DNA of 52,496 nt, taken from positions 1-52,496 of the forward strand of contig DVMU01000088.1 in NCBI GenBank assembly GCA_018714825.1, read 5' to 3'. The notes below the pieces were generated by a model that saw only the letters and a program-made list of their open reading frames with translations, made no database searches and was not told the DNA's origin. Every line of letters starts with the position of its first letter. The first letter of the stretch is position 1. Positions 16,574 through 24,226 of this stretch are shown here, one piece after another. The translations under genes and the position numbers were made by a program. The stretch comes from Candidatus Pullichristensenella excrementigallinarum (GTDB taxonomy: Bacteria > Bacillota > Clostridia > Christensenellales > Aristaeellaceae).

Positions 16574-17605
16574 CTATTGCAACAGATTCGGATGCTCGCG
16601 CGGAGGAGAAAAGCGGCGCGTGCTTTCGCGCACGATCAATTTGGTGCTCAAAAGCGCCTTGTAGGGCGGCTGGAGCGGGTCGCGGACGCGCTCAAGCAGC
16701 ATCCGCACCGCCGTCGCGCCGATTTCGCGGCAGGGGACCGAAACGGTGGTCAGCGGCGGATGGAAGGCCCCGGAAAAGGGAATATCGTCAAACCCGACCA
16801 CGGAGATATCTTCCGGAACCGACAGTCCGGCCTCCAGGAAGGCGCGGATGGCGCCCACGGCGATCGCGTCGTTGTTGGCGATCACGGCTGAAGGAAAGCG
16901 CGTTCCCCGGCGAAACAGATCGAGCACGCAGGCGCGCGCCCCATCCATGCCCATGGCCACGGGAAAGACGTTTCTTGCTTGCAAATTCCATTGCCCGGCC
17001 GCCTCCAGAAAGGCCAGGCGACGTTCCTCGCAATTCGCGCCGGGCCGCGCGTTAGCGAGAAAGGCGATCCTCTGGTGCCCCAGCAAGACAAGGTGTTCCA
17101 CGGCCGAAAAGATGGCGGCGCGGTTGTTCATGGTGACCGCCGCGCAGTCCATCGAGGCCACGGCGTTGTCCACCACCACCAGGGGAACCTGCGCCTCGCG
17201 CAGAAAGGGGGCCTCTTGCTCGTCCAGCTCCGTGCCCAGGAGGAGGATTCCCCCCACTTCCCTCGGAACGAGAAAGCGCGCGATGTCCTGCGCGCGATCG
17301 ACGGAGGCAATCAGCAAATCGTATTTGCGAAGGCGGCATTCCTGCTCCACGGAATCGATGATCGCCGGGACAAATCCGGGATTTCCATGCACCAGTTGCG
17401 CGTGCCGGGTGTATTGCAAAAACCGCACGCTGCGACGCACGCGATTCCGTTCCTCGCCTTCCTCCGCGATGGTATAGCCGTTTTCCAGAAGCAGGCGGGT
17501 AATTTCCCGACGACGCGCAGCGCCCACGCCCTTTTTATTGTTGAGCACCAAGGAGACGGTCGCGCAGGAGACGCCCGCCCGTTCAGCGATTTCCCGCAGG
17601 TTCAT
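16574..17605 (-). CDS. LacI-family transcriptional regulator of the pentose cassette
   Basis: 343 aa. The helix-turn-helix is at residues 2-24 (LREIAERAGVSCATVSLVLNNKKG), followed by a sugar-binding sensor domain (DISVVGFDDIPFSGAFHPPLTTVSVP near the C-terminus is typical). GGGGGAGG lies just before the start. It is transcribed divergently from the kinase/epimerase operon and upstream of the aldo/keto reductase, so it probably controls both sides of the 325-bp gap. The inducer is likely a pentulose or related sugar. Confidence 0.93.
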   Translation of the reverse strand: MNLREIAERAGVSCATVSLVLNNKKGVGAARRREITRLLLENGYTIAEEGEERNRVRRSVRFLQYTRHAQLVHGNPGFVPAIIDSVEQECRLRKYDLLIASVDRAQDIARFLVPREVGGILLLGTELDEQEAPFLREAQVPLVVVDNAVASMDCAAVTMNNRAAIFSAVEHLVLLGHQRIAFLANARPGANCEERRLAFLEAAGQWNLQARNVFPVAMGMDGARACVLDLFRRGTRFPSAVIANNDAIAVGAIRAFLEAGLSVPEDISVVGFDDIPFSGAFHPPLTTVSVPCREIGATAVRMLLERVRDPLQPPYKALLSTKLIVRESTRRFSPPREHPNLLQ

Positions 17606-17694
17606 CGGCCTCCCCCTTTCTTCCGTGCGATTTAGTTCCTCGCAAGCGCGCTTTCCGATAGAGGGAATGGGTTGTCCCACAAAGCCTCTCATTC

Positions 17695-17723
17695 ATTATA
17701 GAATACGCGGCAAAAAATGTAAA
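17695..17723 (-). promoter_or_regulatory. Promoter of the LacI / aldo-keto reductase unit
   Basis: Minus-strand -35 TTTACA (17718-17723), 17-bp spacer, -10 TATAAT (17695-17700). The predicted leader is about 80 nt. Confidence 0.75.
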
Positions 17724-17764
17724 TACACTCCCGCAAATCGGCTGCCGCGTTCGGGAAAGAGGGA

Positions 17765-17793
17765 TTGACAGCCCGCGAGGGGTATGCTATGAT
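17765..17793 (+). promoter_or_regulatory. Promoter of the L-xylulose kinase operon
   Basis: Consensus -35 TTGACA (17765-17770), 17-bp spacer, -10 TATGAT (17788-17793). The GC-rich leader to 17931 is about 130 nt and contains short G/C palindromes but no T-tract. Confidence 0.85.
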
Positions 17794-17806
17794 ATTTGGT
17801 GAGATA

Positions 17807-17829
17807 ACTAAAATTTGACATGGTTTAGT
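17807..17829. promoter_or_regulatory. Possible operator after the kinase promoter
   Basis: Inverted repeat ACTAAA (17807-17812) and TTTAGT (17824-17829) with an 11-bp gap, in an AT-rich island just after the predicted transcription start. The position suits a repressor, but the centre is not the CG-centred form typical of LacI sites, so this call is weak. Confidence 0.35.
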
Positions 17830-17930
17830 AAATAATTTGTGGCGCGCGCCCCTTTGACGGGGGCCTTCTGCGGGCAACGGCGCCCGTCGCCGCGCGACAC
17901 GAAATCGCCGGAAACGGGGAGGAGATCAAA

Positions 17931-19463
17931 ATGAAGGTTTTTCTGGGCCTGGATAACGGGGGAACCACCACCAAGGCCGCGCTGTACGACCGCGCGGGCA
18001 GGGAACTAGGCGTGAGCAGCATGTCCACGGCCATGCTTACTCCCAAGCCCGGCTTCACTGAGCGCGATATGGAAGAGATGTGGCAGGCCAATTGCCGGGT
18101 CATTCGGGAAGTCCTGCAAAAGGCGAATGTCCGTCCGGAAGAGGTGGCGGGCGTGGCCGTGTGCGGGCATGGAAAGGGCCTGTATCTCTGGGGCAAGGAC
18201 GGACGCCCCGCGCGCAACGGAATTATCTCCACGGACAATCGCGCCTGGGAATATCCCGTGCGTTGGAAAAAAGACGGCACGGAGGAAAAGGTATTTGCGC
18301 TTTCCTGCCAGCACATTCTCTCCTGTCAGCCCGTGGCGCTGCTGGCCTGGCTGCGGGATCACGAGGGCGAGGTTCTGGAGAGGGTGCAATGGATCTTCGA
18401 ATGCAAGGATTATGTGCGCTTTCGCCTCACGGGTGAAGCGCGCGCGGAGATTACGGACTATTCGGGCGCGAATTTGGTGAATTTACATACCCGGGAATAT
18501 GACGACGAACTCCTGGCGCTCTTTGGCCTTTCCCGGATTCGCGGGGCGCTTCCGCCGCTGTGCGCATCGACCGGGATTGCGGGCTTCGTCTCCCCCGAGG
18601 CGTCCGAACAGTGCGGACTTCTGCCCGGCACGCCGGTGGCGGGCGGCATGTTTGATATCGACGCCTGCGCCATTGCCGTAAACGTGCTCAATGAAAGAAA
18701 TATTTGCATGATCGCCGGGACCTGGAGCATCAACGAATATCCCCGCAGGGCGCCGGTTCTGGACGGCACGGTTTTAATGAACTCGCTGTTCTGCCTGCCG
18801 GATTACTATCTGATTGAGGAGAGCAGCCCGACTTCCGCGGGGAACAACGAATGGTTTGCCAAGACGCTGCTGCCCGAGGTGGCTCAGGAGGCCGAGACGG
18901 AAGGAAAGAGTGTCTATGAGGTGATGAACCGGTGGGCCGAAGAAATTCCCGCCGAGGAGTTCGTGCCCGTATTCTTGCCCTTCCTCATGGCCAGCAACGT
19001 GCATCCCAACGCCAAGGGAACCTTTGTGGGCCTGAGCATGAATCACACGCGCAAGCATCTGGTGCGCAGCGTGTACGAGGGGATCGTCTTCTGCCACCGC
19101 TATCATTTGGAAAAGCTGCTCGCCACCCGGGAGGACGCGCCGGACTGCGTTCGCCTGGCCGGGGGCGCGGCGCGCTCGAAGGTTTGGACAAAGATGTTTG
19201 CGGACATCCTCGGGCTGCCGGTAGAGACGGTGTCGGTCAACGAGACCGGCGCGCTCGGATGCGCGATCGCGGCCGCGACCGCCGTGGGGGAATATGCCTC
19301 GCTCGAGGAGGCGGCTCGGAACATGTGCCCGGTGGGTGAACGGGTGCTTCCTGATCCTGCGGCGCACGAAATCTATAATCGGCGCTACGCGCTCTACAAG
19401 CGGGCCGTCGAATGCCTGGACGGATTGTGGGACGAGATGCAGGCCTGTATTGAAGGAAAGTAG
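17931..19463 (+). CDS. lyxK: FGGY-family carbohydrate kinase, L-xylulose kinase type
   Basis: 510 aa, ATP-dependent sugar kinase. The N-terminal phosphate-binding motif is LGLDNGGTTTKAALYD (5-20); the central SSPTSAGNNEWF and FLPFLMASN and the C-terminal RLAGGAARSKVWTKMFAD follow the L-xylulose kinase (LyxK/SgbK) subgroup. A typical FGGY length is about 500 aa. The next gene encodes an UlaE/SgbU-type 3-epimerase, supporting L-xylulose as substrate giving L-xylulose 5-phosphate. GGGGAGGAG precedes the start. No transporter or L-ribulose-5-phosphate 4-epimerase lies in the window, so the route must be completed elsewhere. Confidence 0.85.
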   Translation: MKVFLGLDNGGTTTKAALYDRAGRELGVSSMSTAMLTPKPGFTERDMEEMWQANCRVIREVLQKANVRPEEVAGVAVCGHGKGLYLWGKDGRPARNGIISTDNRAWEYPVRWKKDGTEEKVFALSCQHILSCQPVALLAWLRDHEGEVLERVQWIFECKDYVRFRLTGEARAEITDYSGANLVNLHTREYDDELLALFGLSRIRGALPPLCASTGIAGFVSPEASEQCGLLPGTPVAGGMFDIDACAIAVNVLNERNICMIAGTWSINEYPRRAPVLDGTVLMNSLFCLPDYYLIEESSPTSAGNNEWFAKTLLPEVAQEAETEGKSVYEVMNRWAEEIPAEEFVPVFLPFLMASNVHPNAKGTFVGLSMNHTRKHLVRSVYEGIVFCHRYHLEKLLATREDAPDCVRLAGGAARSKVWTKMFADILGLPVETVSVNETGALGCAIAAATAVGEYASLEEAARNMCPVGERVLPDPAAHEIYNRRYALYKRAVECLDGLWDEMQACIEGK

Positions 19464-19475
19464 GAGAAACGCGCT

Positions 19476-20330
19476 ATGGAGTACAGATTGGGGCTTTACG
19501 AAAAGGCCATGCCCGCGGGGATGTCCTGGGAAACCATGCTTTCCGCCGCCGGGGAAGCGGGATTTGATTTTCTGGAAATCAGCATCGACGAGACGGACGC
19601 CCGGCTCGCGCGGCTGGATTGGGGAAGGGAAGAGCGCGCGGCGCTCGTGCGCGCGATGGAGAAGACGCACCTTCCCATCCGCACGATGTGCCTGAGCGGG
19701 CATCGCAAGTATCCGTTGGGAAGTCGCGACCCCCAGAGGCGGCAACGCGGCATGGAGATCCTGCGCGGCGCGGTGGAATTCGCCTCGGATGTGGGCGTGC
19801 GCCTGATCCAGCTCGCCGGATACGACGTATATTACGAACAGGGAGGCGAGGATACCCGCGCGCTGTTCCGGGAAAATCTCGAAAAGAGTGTGGAATACGC
19901 GGCAAAATATGGCGTGATCCTCGGCTTTGAAACCATGGAGACTCCCTTTATGGATACCGTTTCCAAGGGAATGCGCTATGTGCGCGAATTGGACAGCGCG
20001 TATCTGGGCATGTATCCGGATTTGGGAAACCTCACCAACGCGGCTTATCTCTACGGTCTGGACGTGCTCGAGGAGATTCGTGCGGGCAAGGGCCGTCTGT
20101 TCGCCATGCATCTCAAGGAAACCGAGGAAGGCAAGTATCGCGACATGCGCTTTGGAGAGGGCCGCGTGGATTTCGTTCCGGGCATTCGCCAGGCGCTGGA
20201 TTGCGGGGTGCGCATGTTTGTGGCCGAATGCTGGCACGACGGCGCGGAGGATTGGCGCGGCGTGCTCAAGGGCGTCCAGGAATTCCTGCGCCTTCGCTTT
20301 GAAAGGGCGCAAGCGGAAGGCCACACATAA
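19476..20330 (+). CDS. ulaE: L-ribulose-5-phosphate 3-epimerase (L-xylulose-5-phosphate 3-epimerase)
   Basis: 284 aa TIM-barrel of the xylose-isomerase-like superfamily. It closely follows UlaE/SgbU in several blocks: LGLYEKAMPAG (5-15), GFDFLEISIDETDARLARLDW, MCLSGHRKYPLGS, VRLIQLAGYDVYYE and MYPDLGNLTN. It converts L-xylulose 5-phosphate to L-ribulose 5-phosphate using a divalent metal held by conserved Glu, Asp and His residues. It follows the kinase by 12 nt with its own AGGAG site, forming a two-step pathway. A terminator lies 22 nt downstream. Confidence 0.93.
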   Translation: MEYRLGLYEKAMPAGMSWETMLSAAGEAGFDFLEISIDETDARLARLDWGREERAALVRAMEKTHLPIRTMCLSGHRKYPLGSRDPQRRQRGMEILRGAVEFASDVGVRLIQLAGYDVYYEQGGEDTRALFRENLEKSVEYAAKYGVILGFETMETPFMDTVSKGMRYVRELDSAYLGMYPDLGNLTNAAYLYGLDVLEEIRAGKGRLFAMHLKETEEGKYRDMRFGEGRVDFVPGIRQALDCGVRMFVAECWHDGAEDWRGVLKGVQEFLRLRFERAQAEGHT

Positions 20331-20352
20331 AAAATTCAAAAGCAATCCTTAG

Positions 20353-20404
20353 AACGGCCGTTTCGCGCGGTTGCCCCGCAGGGGCTTGCGCGGGCGGCCG
20401 TTTT
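20353..20404 (+). terminator. Terminator of the pentose operon
   Basis: AACGGCCG (20353-20360) pairs with CGGCCGTT (20395-20402), with further pairing inside (CGCG, GCCCC/GGGGC), followed by TTTT. Confidence 0.7.
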
Positions 20405-20568
20405 GCGATACAATAAGCGGGCAAGTCTTTGCGGCAAGCGCGCAAAGAGCGCATTGGTATTCGGTTAGAATCGCGCGCTCGACGGCCGGGGTTGATGATT
20501 TGTTGAAAAACGGGAGGTACAATTCCCTTACCAAATTTTCCGGAGGATTCCGGGGAAGGGAGCGTACC

Positions 20569-21096
20569 ATGCCCACGATTTACATTTTATTGACCAATAC
20601 CCGCACCGCGTTTTCCCGCCTGATCGGCTGGTCGACCGGAGAAACCTATACGCACGTCGCGATCGCGCTGGATCGGGAATTGCGCAAGGTGTACAGCTTT
20701 GCGCGGCGCAATCCGCGCTTCCTTTTGCCGGCCGGGCTGGTGCGCGAAGACGTGCGCGCGGGAGTTTATGCCCGTGCAATGGACAGGCCCAGCAGGCTCT
20801 ATGCGCTGGAAATCAGCGATGCGGCCTATCGGCGGCTGATGGATCGGCTGGTCTCGATGCTTGTGGAAAGGCGAAACTATCGTTATAGCGTCCTGGGCGT
20901 GCTGGCGTGCTTTTTCGGCATTCCGCTCCGGCGCAGAAAGAAATTTTTCTGTTCGCAGTTTGTGGGAGAAATGCTGGAAAGCAGCGGGCAAACCAATTTC
21001 GTCAAGCCCCCCGCGCTGTTGCACCCCAATGATTTTTGCGCGTTTGAGGATTTGCGGCTGATCTATTCGGGGAAACTGGCAGGGGTGACGGCATGA
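20569..21096 (+). CDS. YiiX/YebB-like permuted NlpC/P60 (papain-fold) hydrolase
   Basis: 175 aa. The circularly permuted papain-fold motifs are His29 in YTHVAIALD and Cys128 in FFCSQFVGEML, in the order (His first, Cys later) typical of the YiiX/DUF830 group. There is no signal peptide, so it is probably cytoplasmic. Members cleave amide or thioester bonds, mostly of unknown identity. The ATG at 20569 follows GGGAAGGGAG; an earlier in-frame start would place the pentose operon terminator inside the gene. The last 4 nt overlap the membrane protein gene. Confidence 0.8.
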   Translation: MPTIYILLTNTRTAFSRLIGWSTGETYTHVAIALDRELRKVYSFARRNPRFLLPAGLVREDVRAGVYARAMDRPSRLYALEISDAAYRRLMDRLVSMLVERRNYRYSVLGVLACFFGIPLRRRKKFFCSQFVGEMLESSGQTNFVKPPALLHPNDFCAFEDLRLIYSGKLAGVTA

Positions 21097-21866
21097 ACGG
21101 GGCGAGGAAAAACTTCCCGCTTGCGGGAACGGGCGAGAGCCGGAGGAAACGGGACATGACAAGACCGCGAAGGACGCTCACCGAGCGCGGCAAAAAGATC
21201 GCCGGCATTGCGGCGATCGGCATCTTCATCCTCTTCAGCGGATTGGTAGCTTGGTTTATCGGGAAACCCATGGTGCAATTCGTCTCCGAACCCGATCGGT
21301 TCCGCGCCTGGGTGGAAAGCAAGGGCGCGCTGGGCCAGATTCTGTTTGTCGGCATGATGGCTTTGCAGATTCTGGTGGCCCTGATTCCCGGGGAGCCCCT
21401 GGAGATCGGCGCGGGATACGCCTTCGGCGCGGTGGAAGGGACGATCCTGTGCGTCCTGGGCATCCTCATCGGCAGCGCGCTGGTGTTTGGGTTGGTGCGC
21501 AAATTCGGCGTCCGGCTGGTGGAAGTGTTTTTCTCCAAAGAAAAGATCCAATCGCTCCGTTTTTTGCAAAATCCGAAAAAGCTCAATTTCCTGGCGTTTG
21601 TGGTGTTTTTCATTCCCGGAACGCCCAAGGATCTGCTCAGCTATTTTGTCGGCCTGACGCCCATGAAATTCTCTACCTGGATTTTGATTACGGGGATTGC
21701 CCGGCTCCCCTCCGTCATCACCTCGACGGTGGCGGGCGACGCGCTGGGGTTGAAAAACTACCAGTTCGCGCTGATCGTATTCGGCGCGACGCTCGCCGTC
21801 AGCGGACTGGGGCTTTGGATCTATCGCCGCATCAGCAGGGCACACGAACAAAGGCGCGCGCGATAG
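21093..21866 (+). CDS. TVP38/TMEM64 (DedA-superfamily) membrane protein
   Basis: 257 aa with about six hydrophobic segments. The SNARE-associated/VTT core includes PGEPLEIGAGYAFGAVEGT (about 96-114), the re-entrant loop motif FFIPGTPKDLLSYFVGLT and GITGIARLPS-like text. Family members act in lipid scrambling or ion-coupled transport of lipid carriers. The start at 21093 overlaps the previous stop (ATGA); an alternative ATG at 21156 has GGAGG at 9 nt and would give 236 aa. The 3' end overlaps the convergent phosphopantetheinyl transferase gene by 35 nt. Confidence 0.88.
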   Translation: MNGARKNFPLAGTGESRRKRDMTRPRRTLTERGKKIAGIAAIGIFILFSGLVAWFIGKPMVQFVSEPDRFRAWVESKGALGQILFVGMMALQILVALIPGEPLEIGAGYAFGAVEGTILCVLGILIGSALVFGLVRKFGVRLVEVFFSKEKIQSLRFLQNPKKLNFLAFVVFFIPGTPKDLLSYFVGLTPMKFSTWILITGIARLPSVITSTVAGDALGLKNYQFALIVFGATLAVSGLGLWIYRRISRAHEQRRAR

Positions 21867-22461
21867 CGTCCGCGCTTTCCGGAAGAGATTCCATTTCCTC
21901 CGGAGAAATTCGCAGCAGGAAAATCCTCGCCTTCTCCCGACAAGCCACGCAAATTCGATATGCCTCGACCTCCAGGCGGTATAGAAAGGCCAGGGCTTTT
22001 CCATCCTCCGCGAGCATTTCCGCTCCGGAGGGTTTTAATTTGCGCCAATTCCCGGAAAGCCCCTCTCCGGTGTACTTGAGATAGCTCTCCAGGGCTACCC
22101 AATCCGCCGCCGGAATGCGCGAAAGGCGCTCCTTTCTCTCCAAATCCACGCCCAAACGGGCCTTCGAAAGCGCGCACAGCGCCATTTCCCCCGAATGCGC
22201 AAGGCTCATCCGCCAATCCGAACCCGACAGTTCCGGGCGTCCGTTTTCCCCGATTGCATAGCGTGGTGGCGGCATGTAGCCGTCCGAAAGCGCGAGCAAT
22301 CCCCAATGCAGCGCAATTTCTACGCCCAGGGAACGCCGCCACTCGTCCGGATGCGCGATCGCTTCCAGCTTTTTGCGCCTGTGTGGCGAACACAACCGCA
22401 AAAAGCGTTCCTCCGGGGAAAGGGCCCCGGTGGGAACCAGGATCAGATAAATATCGTTCAT
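21832..22461 (-). CDS. 4'-phosphopantetheinyl transferase, Sfp superfamily
   Basis: 209 aa. Magnesium and CoA-binding residues Asp106 and Glu108 (GVDLERKERL) and Glu125 with Lys129 (WVALESYLKYTGEGL) match the Sfp family motifs, though the usual WxxKE reads WxxLE. The enzyme transfers phosphopantetheine from CoA to a carrier protein. No carrier protein, polyketide or peptide synthetase gene is in the window; it could serve the primary acyl carrier protein. There is no good ribosome binding site and the -10 box lies 6 nt before the ATG, so the mRNA may be leaderless. Confidence 0.85.
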   Translation of the reverse strand: MNDIYLILVPTGALSPEERFLRLCSPHRRKKLEAIAHPDEWRRSLGVEIALHWGLLALSDGYMPPPRYAIGENGRPELSGSDWRMSLAHSGEMALCALSKARLGVDLERKERLSRIPAADWVALESYLKYTGEGLSGNWRKLKPSGAEMLAEDGKALAFLYRLEVEAYRICVACREKARIFLLRISPEEMESLPESADAIARAFVRVPC

Positions 22462-22467
22462 ATCCCC

Positions 22468-22496
22468 ATGCTATCATATCCTCGCTTTGCCGTCAA
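22468..22496 (-). promoter_or_regulatory. Promoter of the phosphopantetheinyl transferase, leaderless arrangement
   Basis: Minus-strand -35 TTGACG (22491-22496), 17-bp spacer, -10 TAGCAT (22468-22473). Only 6 nt separate the -10 box from the ATG, so transcription should start at about the A of the ATG. Confidence 0.6.
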
Positions 22497-22585
22497 CGCC
22501 GTTGAAAAAGCGCCTCTTCCCGGAAAAACCTGCGTTTCAGGCAGCGGCCCCCGGCAAGCGCGCAACCTCCTCCGCTCGCATCCGC

Positions 22586-22900
22586 CTATTGTTTCCCGCC
22601 GCGCGGATCCTCCAGCCGGGAGTTTGCCGGTTTGCGCGCACCCTCGGGCAATGTTCTGCCGCACCGCTGCTTGCCGTTTTTCGAGGACGGCAGGGGCAAC
22701 GGTTCATCGGTAAATTCGGCGATGAAATCGATGGATACGCCATACAGCCGCGCCAGGCGAATAACCAAAGAAAAGGGGATCTCCCGTTTGCCCTGTTCGT
22801 AATTTGTATAGGTCGTCTTATGCATTCCCAACAGTTCGACAAGTTGCGTCTGCGTAAGATCGTGATCTTCGCGCAGATCTCTCAATCTTCGATAATACAT
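22586..22900 (-). CDS. XRE-family small transcriptional regulator
   Basis: 104 aa. A Cro/CI-type helix-turn-helix spans about residues 1-60 (RLRDLREDHDLTQTQLVELLGMHKTTYTNYEQGKREIP...), followed by a basic low-complexity tail of about 40 residues with no recognised domain. GAGGAGGG lies 5 nt before the ATG. It is divergent from the TM2 protein gene, and two related 17-bp sites lie over that gene's promoter, so it is the probable repressor of the TM2 operon. Confidence 0.9.
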   Translation of the reverse strand: MYYRRLRDLREDHDLTQTQLVELLGMHKTTYTNYEQGKREIPFSLVIRLARLYGVSIDFIAEFTDEPLPLPSSKNGKQRCGRTLPEGARKPANSRLEDPRGGKQ

Positions 22901-22922
22901 TTTTCCCTCCTCGAAATTGCTC

Positions 22923-22951
22923 TTGACATAGTACATCGTTTGTGGTATTCT
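22923..22951 (+). promoter_or_regulatory. Promoter of the TM2 operon
   Basis: -35 TTGACA (22923-22928), 17-bp spacer, -10 TATTCT (22946-22951). Operator-like sites overlap the spacer and the predicted start. Confidence 0.8.
22932..22948. promoter_or_regulatory. XRE operator-like site 1
   Basis: TACATCGTTTGTGGTAT matches the reverse complement of the second site (22962-22978) at 13 of 17 positions. It lies in the spacer between -35 and -10. Confidence 0.5.
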
Positions 22952-22961
22952 ATTGCCGAAA

Positions 22962-22978
22962 ATACAACGTATGATGTA
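22962..22978. promoter_or_regulatory. XRE operator-like site 2
   Basis: ATACAACGTATGATGTA lies within an imperfect palindrome (AATACA ... TGTATT, 22961-22980) just after the predicted start of the TM2 transcript. Binding by the adjacent XRE protein is inferred. Confidence 0.5.
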
Positions 22979-22995
22979 TTTAAGGAGGGGTGGGT

Positions 22996-23235
22996 ATGGA
23001 ATATATGCCGAAAGAAAAGGAACAGACCAAATCCAAGTGGTTGGCGCTTTTCCTTGCCTGGGCGTGTCAACTGCATCTGCTTTATCTGGGTAGGCCCGGC
23101 GAGTTCTTCAAGCGAACGCTCATCGGGATCACGTTGATCGGAACGTTGCCCTGGGCTTACTGGTGGATACGCGACATTTTTCAAATCGCTACCGGCAAGA
23201 TCAATCAGGATGCCAACGGAGTCCCGCTTCGCTGA
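22996..23235 (+). CDS. TM2-domain small membrane protein
   Basis: 79 aa. A charged N-terminus is followed by two hydrophobic helices separated by a short loop (about residues 17-32 and 43-60) and the TM2-domain ending GKINQDANGVPL. TM2 proteins are small membrane proteins with no firmly known function in bacteria. AAGGAGGGG is 5 nt before the ATG; a GTG two codons upstream falls within that site. It is the first gene of an operon controlled by the divergent XRE regulator and precedes the coiled-coil protein by 23 nt. Confidence 0.85.
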   Translation: MEYMPKEKEQTKSKWLALFLAWACQLHLLYLGRPGEFFKRTLIGITLIGTLPWAYWWIRDIFQIATGKINQDANGVPLR

Positions 23236-23258
23236 ACGCGCCAGGGAGGGAAGTGCCT

Positions 23259-24011
23259 ATGACCGATTATGCGCTTCGGGCCAAAGAATATGCTAAATTC
23301 GAAAGGGAGCGGCAGGCTTTTTTGATCCAGCAGACGGAAGCGTCCGTGCAGCTGATCTTTTCCCGCAACGCCGCGGCACGAGCCAGGGACAACTGTCGCC
23401 AGGCGCTGGACACGGAACTGCTCAGCAATGGAGAATACGCGGCCAAAGAGATTTTTCGCGCGCTGTTCAGCAGAAATACAGTTTTCTTTCTGATTGGTTC
23501 GTGCATCTTGCTCCTTCCGATCTGGGCGACGCTCGATTTGCAGATGGACATAACCAGCATGGTCATCTGTTGGCTTCTGCTGATGGCGGGAATACGCGTC
23601 CTTTTCACCCTCATACAGTTGAACACGAGCGGCGAATTGGCCCGTTACGGGAGATTCCGGACATATATGGAAAAAAACAGGGCGAGCGTGCAAAAGGAAT
23701 GGGAAGAAAAGCGCGCGGAAGTCGCCGCGCTCAACGCGAAAATCGCCGATGCGAAACAGTGCAACATCCCCGCCGAATACCAGCATATTGCGGGGAATCT
23801 GCTCTACTACATAAAATCCGGAGCCGCCACATCGATGAATGAGGCCATACGCTGCCACAACGACAAACTCGAACACGATACAACGATGCAACTACTGGAA
23901 AACATCTACCGGCAAAACGAAAAAATCGAAGAGGGAATTTCCAAAACGCAAAGCGATCAGGCGTTCCTCGAGGGGCTGATGGTCTATCACACCTTCTTCC
24001 AACATCGCTGA
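23259..24011 (+). CDS. Hypothetical membrane protein with coiled coil
   Basis: 250 aa, not assigned to a named family. Residues 1-60 are charged and helical. Two membrane segments follow (about 74-92 and 97-117), then a long charged coiled coil (about 130-165) and a C-terminal helical region beginning IPAEYQHIAGNLLYYIKSGAATSMNEAIRCHNDK, a pattern seen in other uncharacterised membrane-associated proteins. GGGAGGG precedes the start. Its partner is the TM2 protein upstream; both probably sit in the same membrane. No catalytic motif is visible. Confidence 0.8.
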   Translation: MTDYALRAKEYAKFERERQAFLIQQTEASVQLIFSRNAAARARDNCRQALDTELLSNGEYAAKEIFRALFSRNTVFFLIGSCILLLPIWATLDLQMDITSMVICWLLLMAGIRVLFTLIQLNTSGELARYGRFRTYMEKNRASVQKEWEEKRAEVAALNAKIADAKQCNIPAEYQHIAGNLLYYIKSGAATSMNEAIRCHNDKLEHDTTMQLLENIYRQNEKIEEGISKTQSDQAFLEGLMVYHTFFQHR

Positions 24012-24028
24012 ATTTTTTCAATACTCCC

Positions 24029-24066
24029 ACCGCTCCCGCGAACATGCCTCGCGGGAGCGGTTTTTT
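24029..24066 (+). terminator. Terminator of the TM2 operon
   Basis: A 12-bp perfect stem (24029-24040 with 24050-24061), 9-nt loop, followed by TTTTTT. Confidence 0.9.
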
Positions 24067-24159
24067 CCTGCGCAAATTTCCCGGAATTGCGCCTGGCGAA
24101 GCCGCTTTCCTTTTTTTGGACAGTTATGCAAATTTTCAGTATACTTTTCCATTCTGAAC

Positions 24160-24187
24160 TTGACATTTCGCGCCATCGGTTTATAAT
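24160..24187 (+). promoter_or_regulatory. Promoter of the arginine operon
   Basis: -35 TTGACA (24160-24165), 16-bp spacer, -10 TATAAT (24182-24187), about 33 nt before the argC start. I could not define an ArgR site with confidence nearby. Confidence 0.8.
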
Positions 24188-24226
24188 TATACGAAAGAAC
24201 GATTGTTTATGCAGGGGGTTTCTTTC

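Noticed and set aside
24127..24150. A possible ArgR operator upstream of argC
   Set aside because: The AT-rich stretch is only loosely palindromic and does not fit the arginine box well enough to report.
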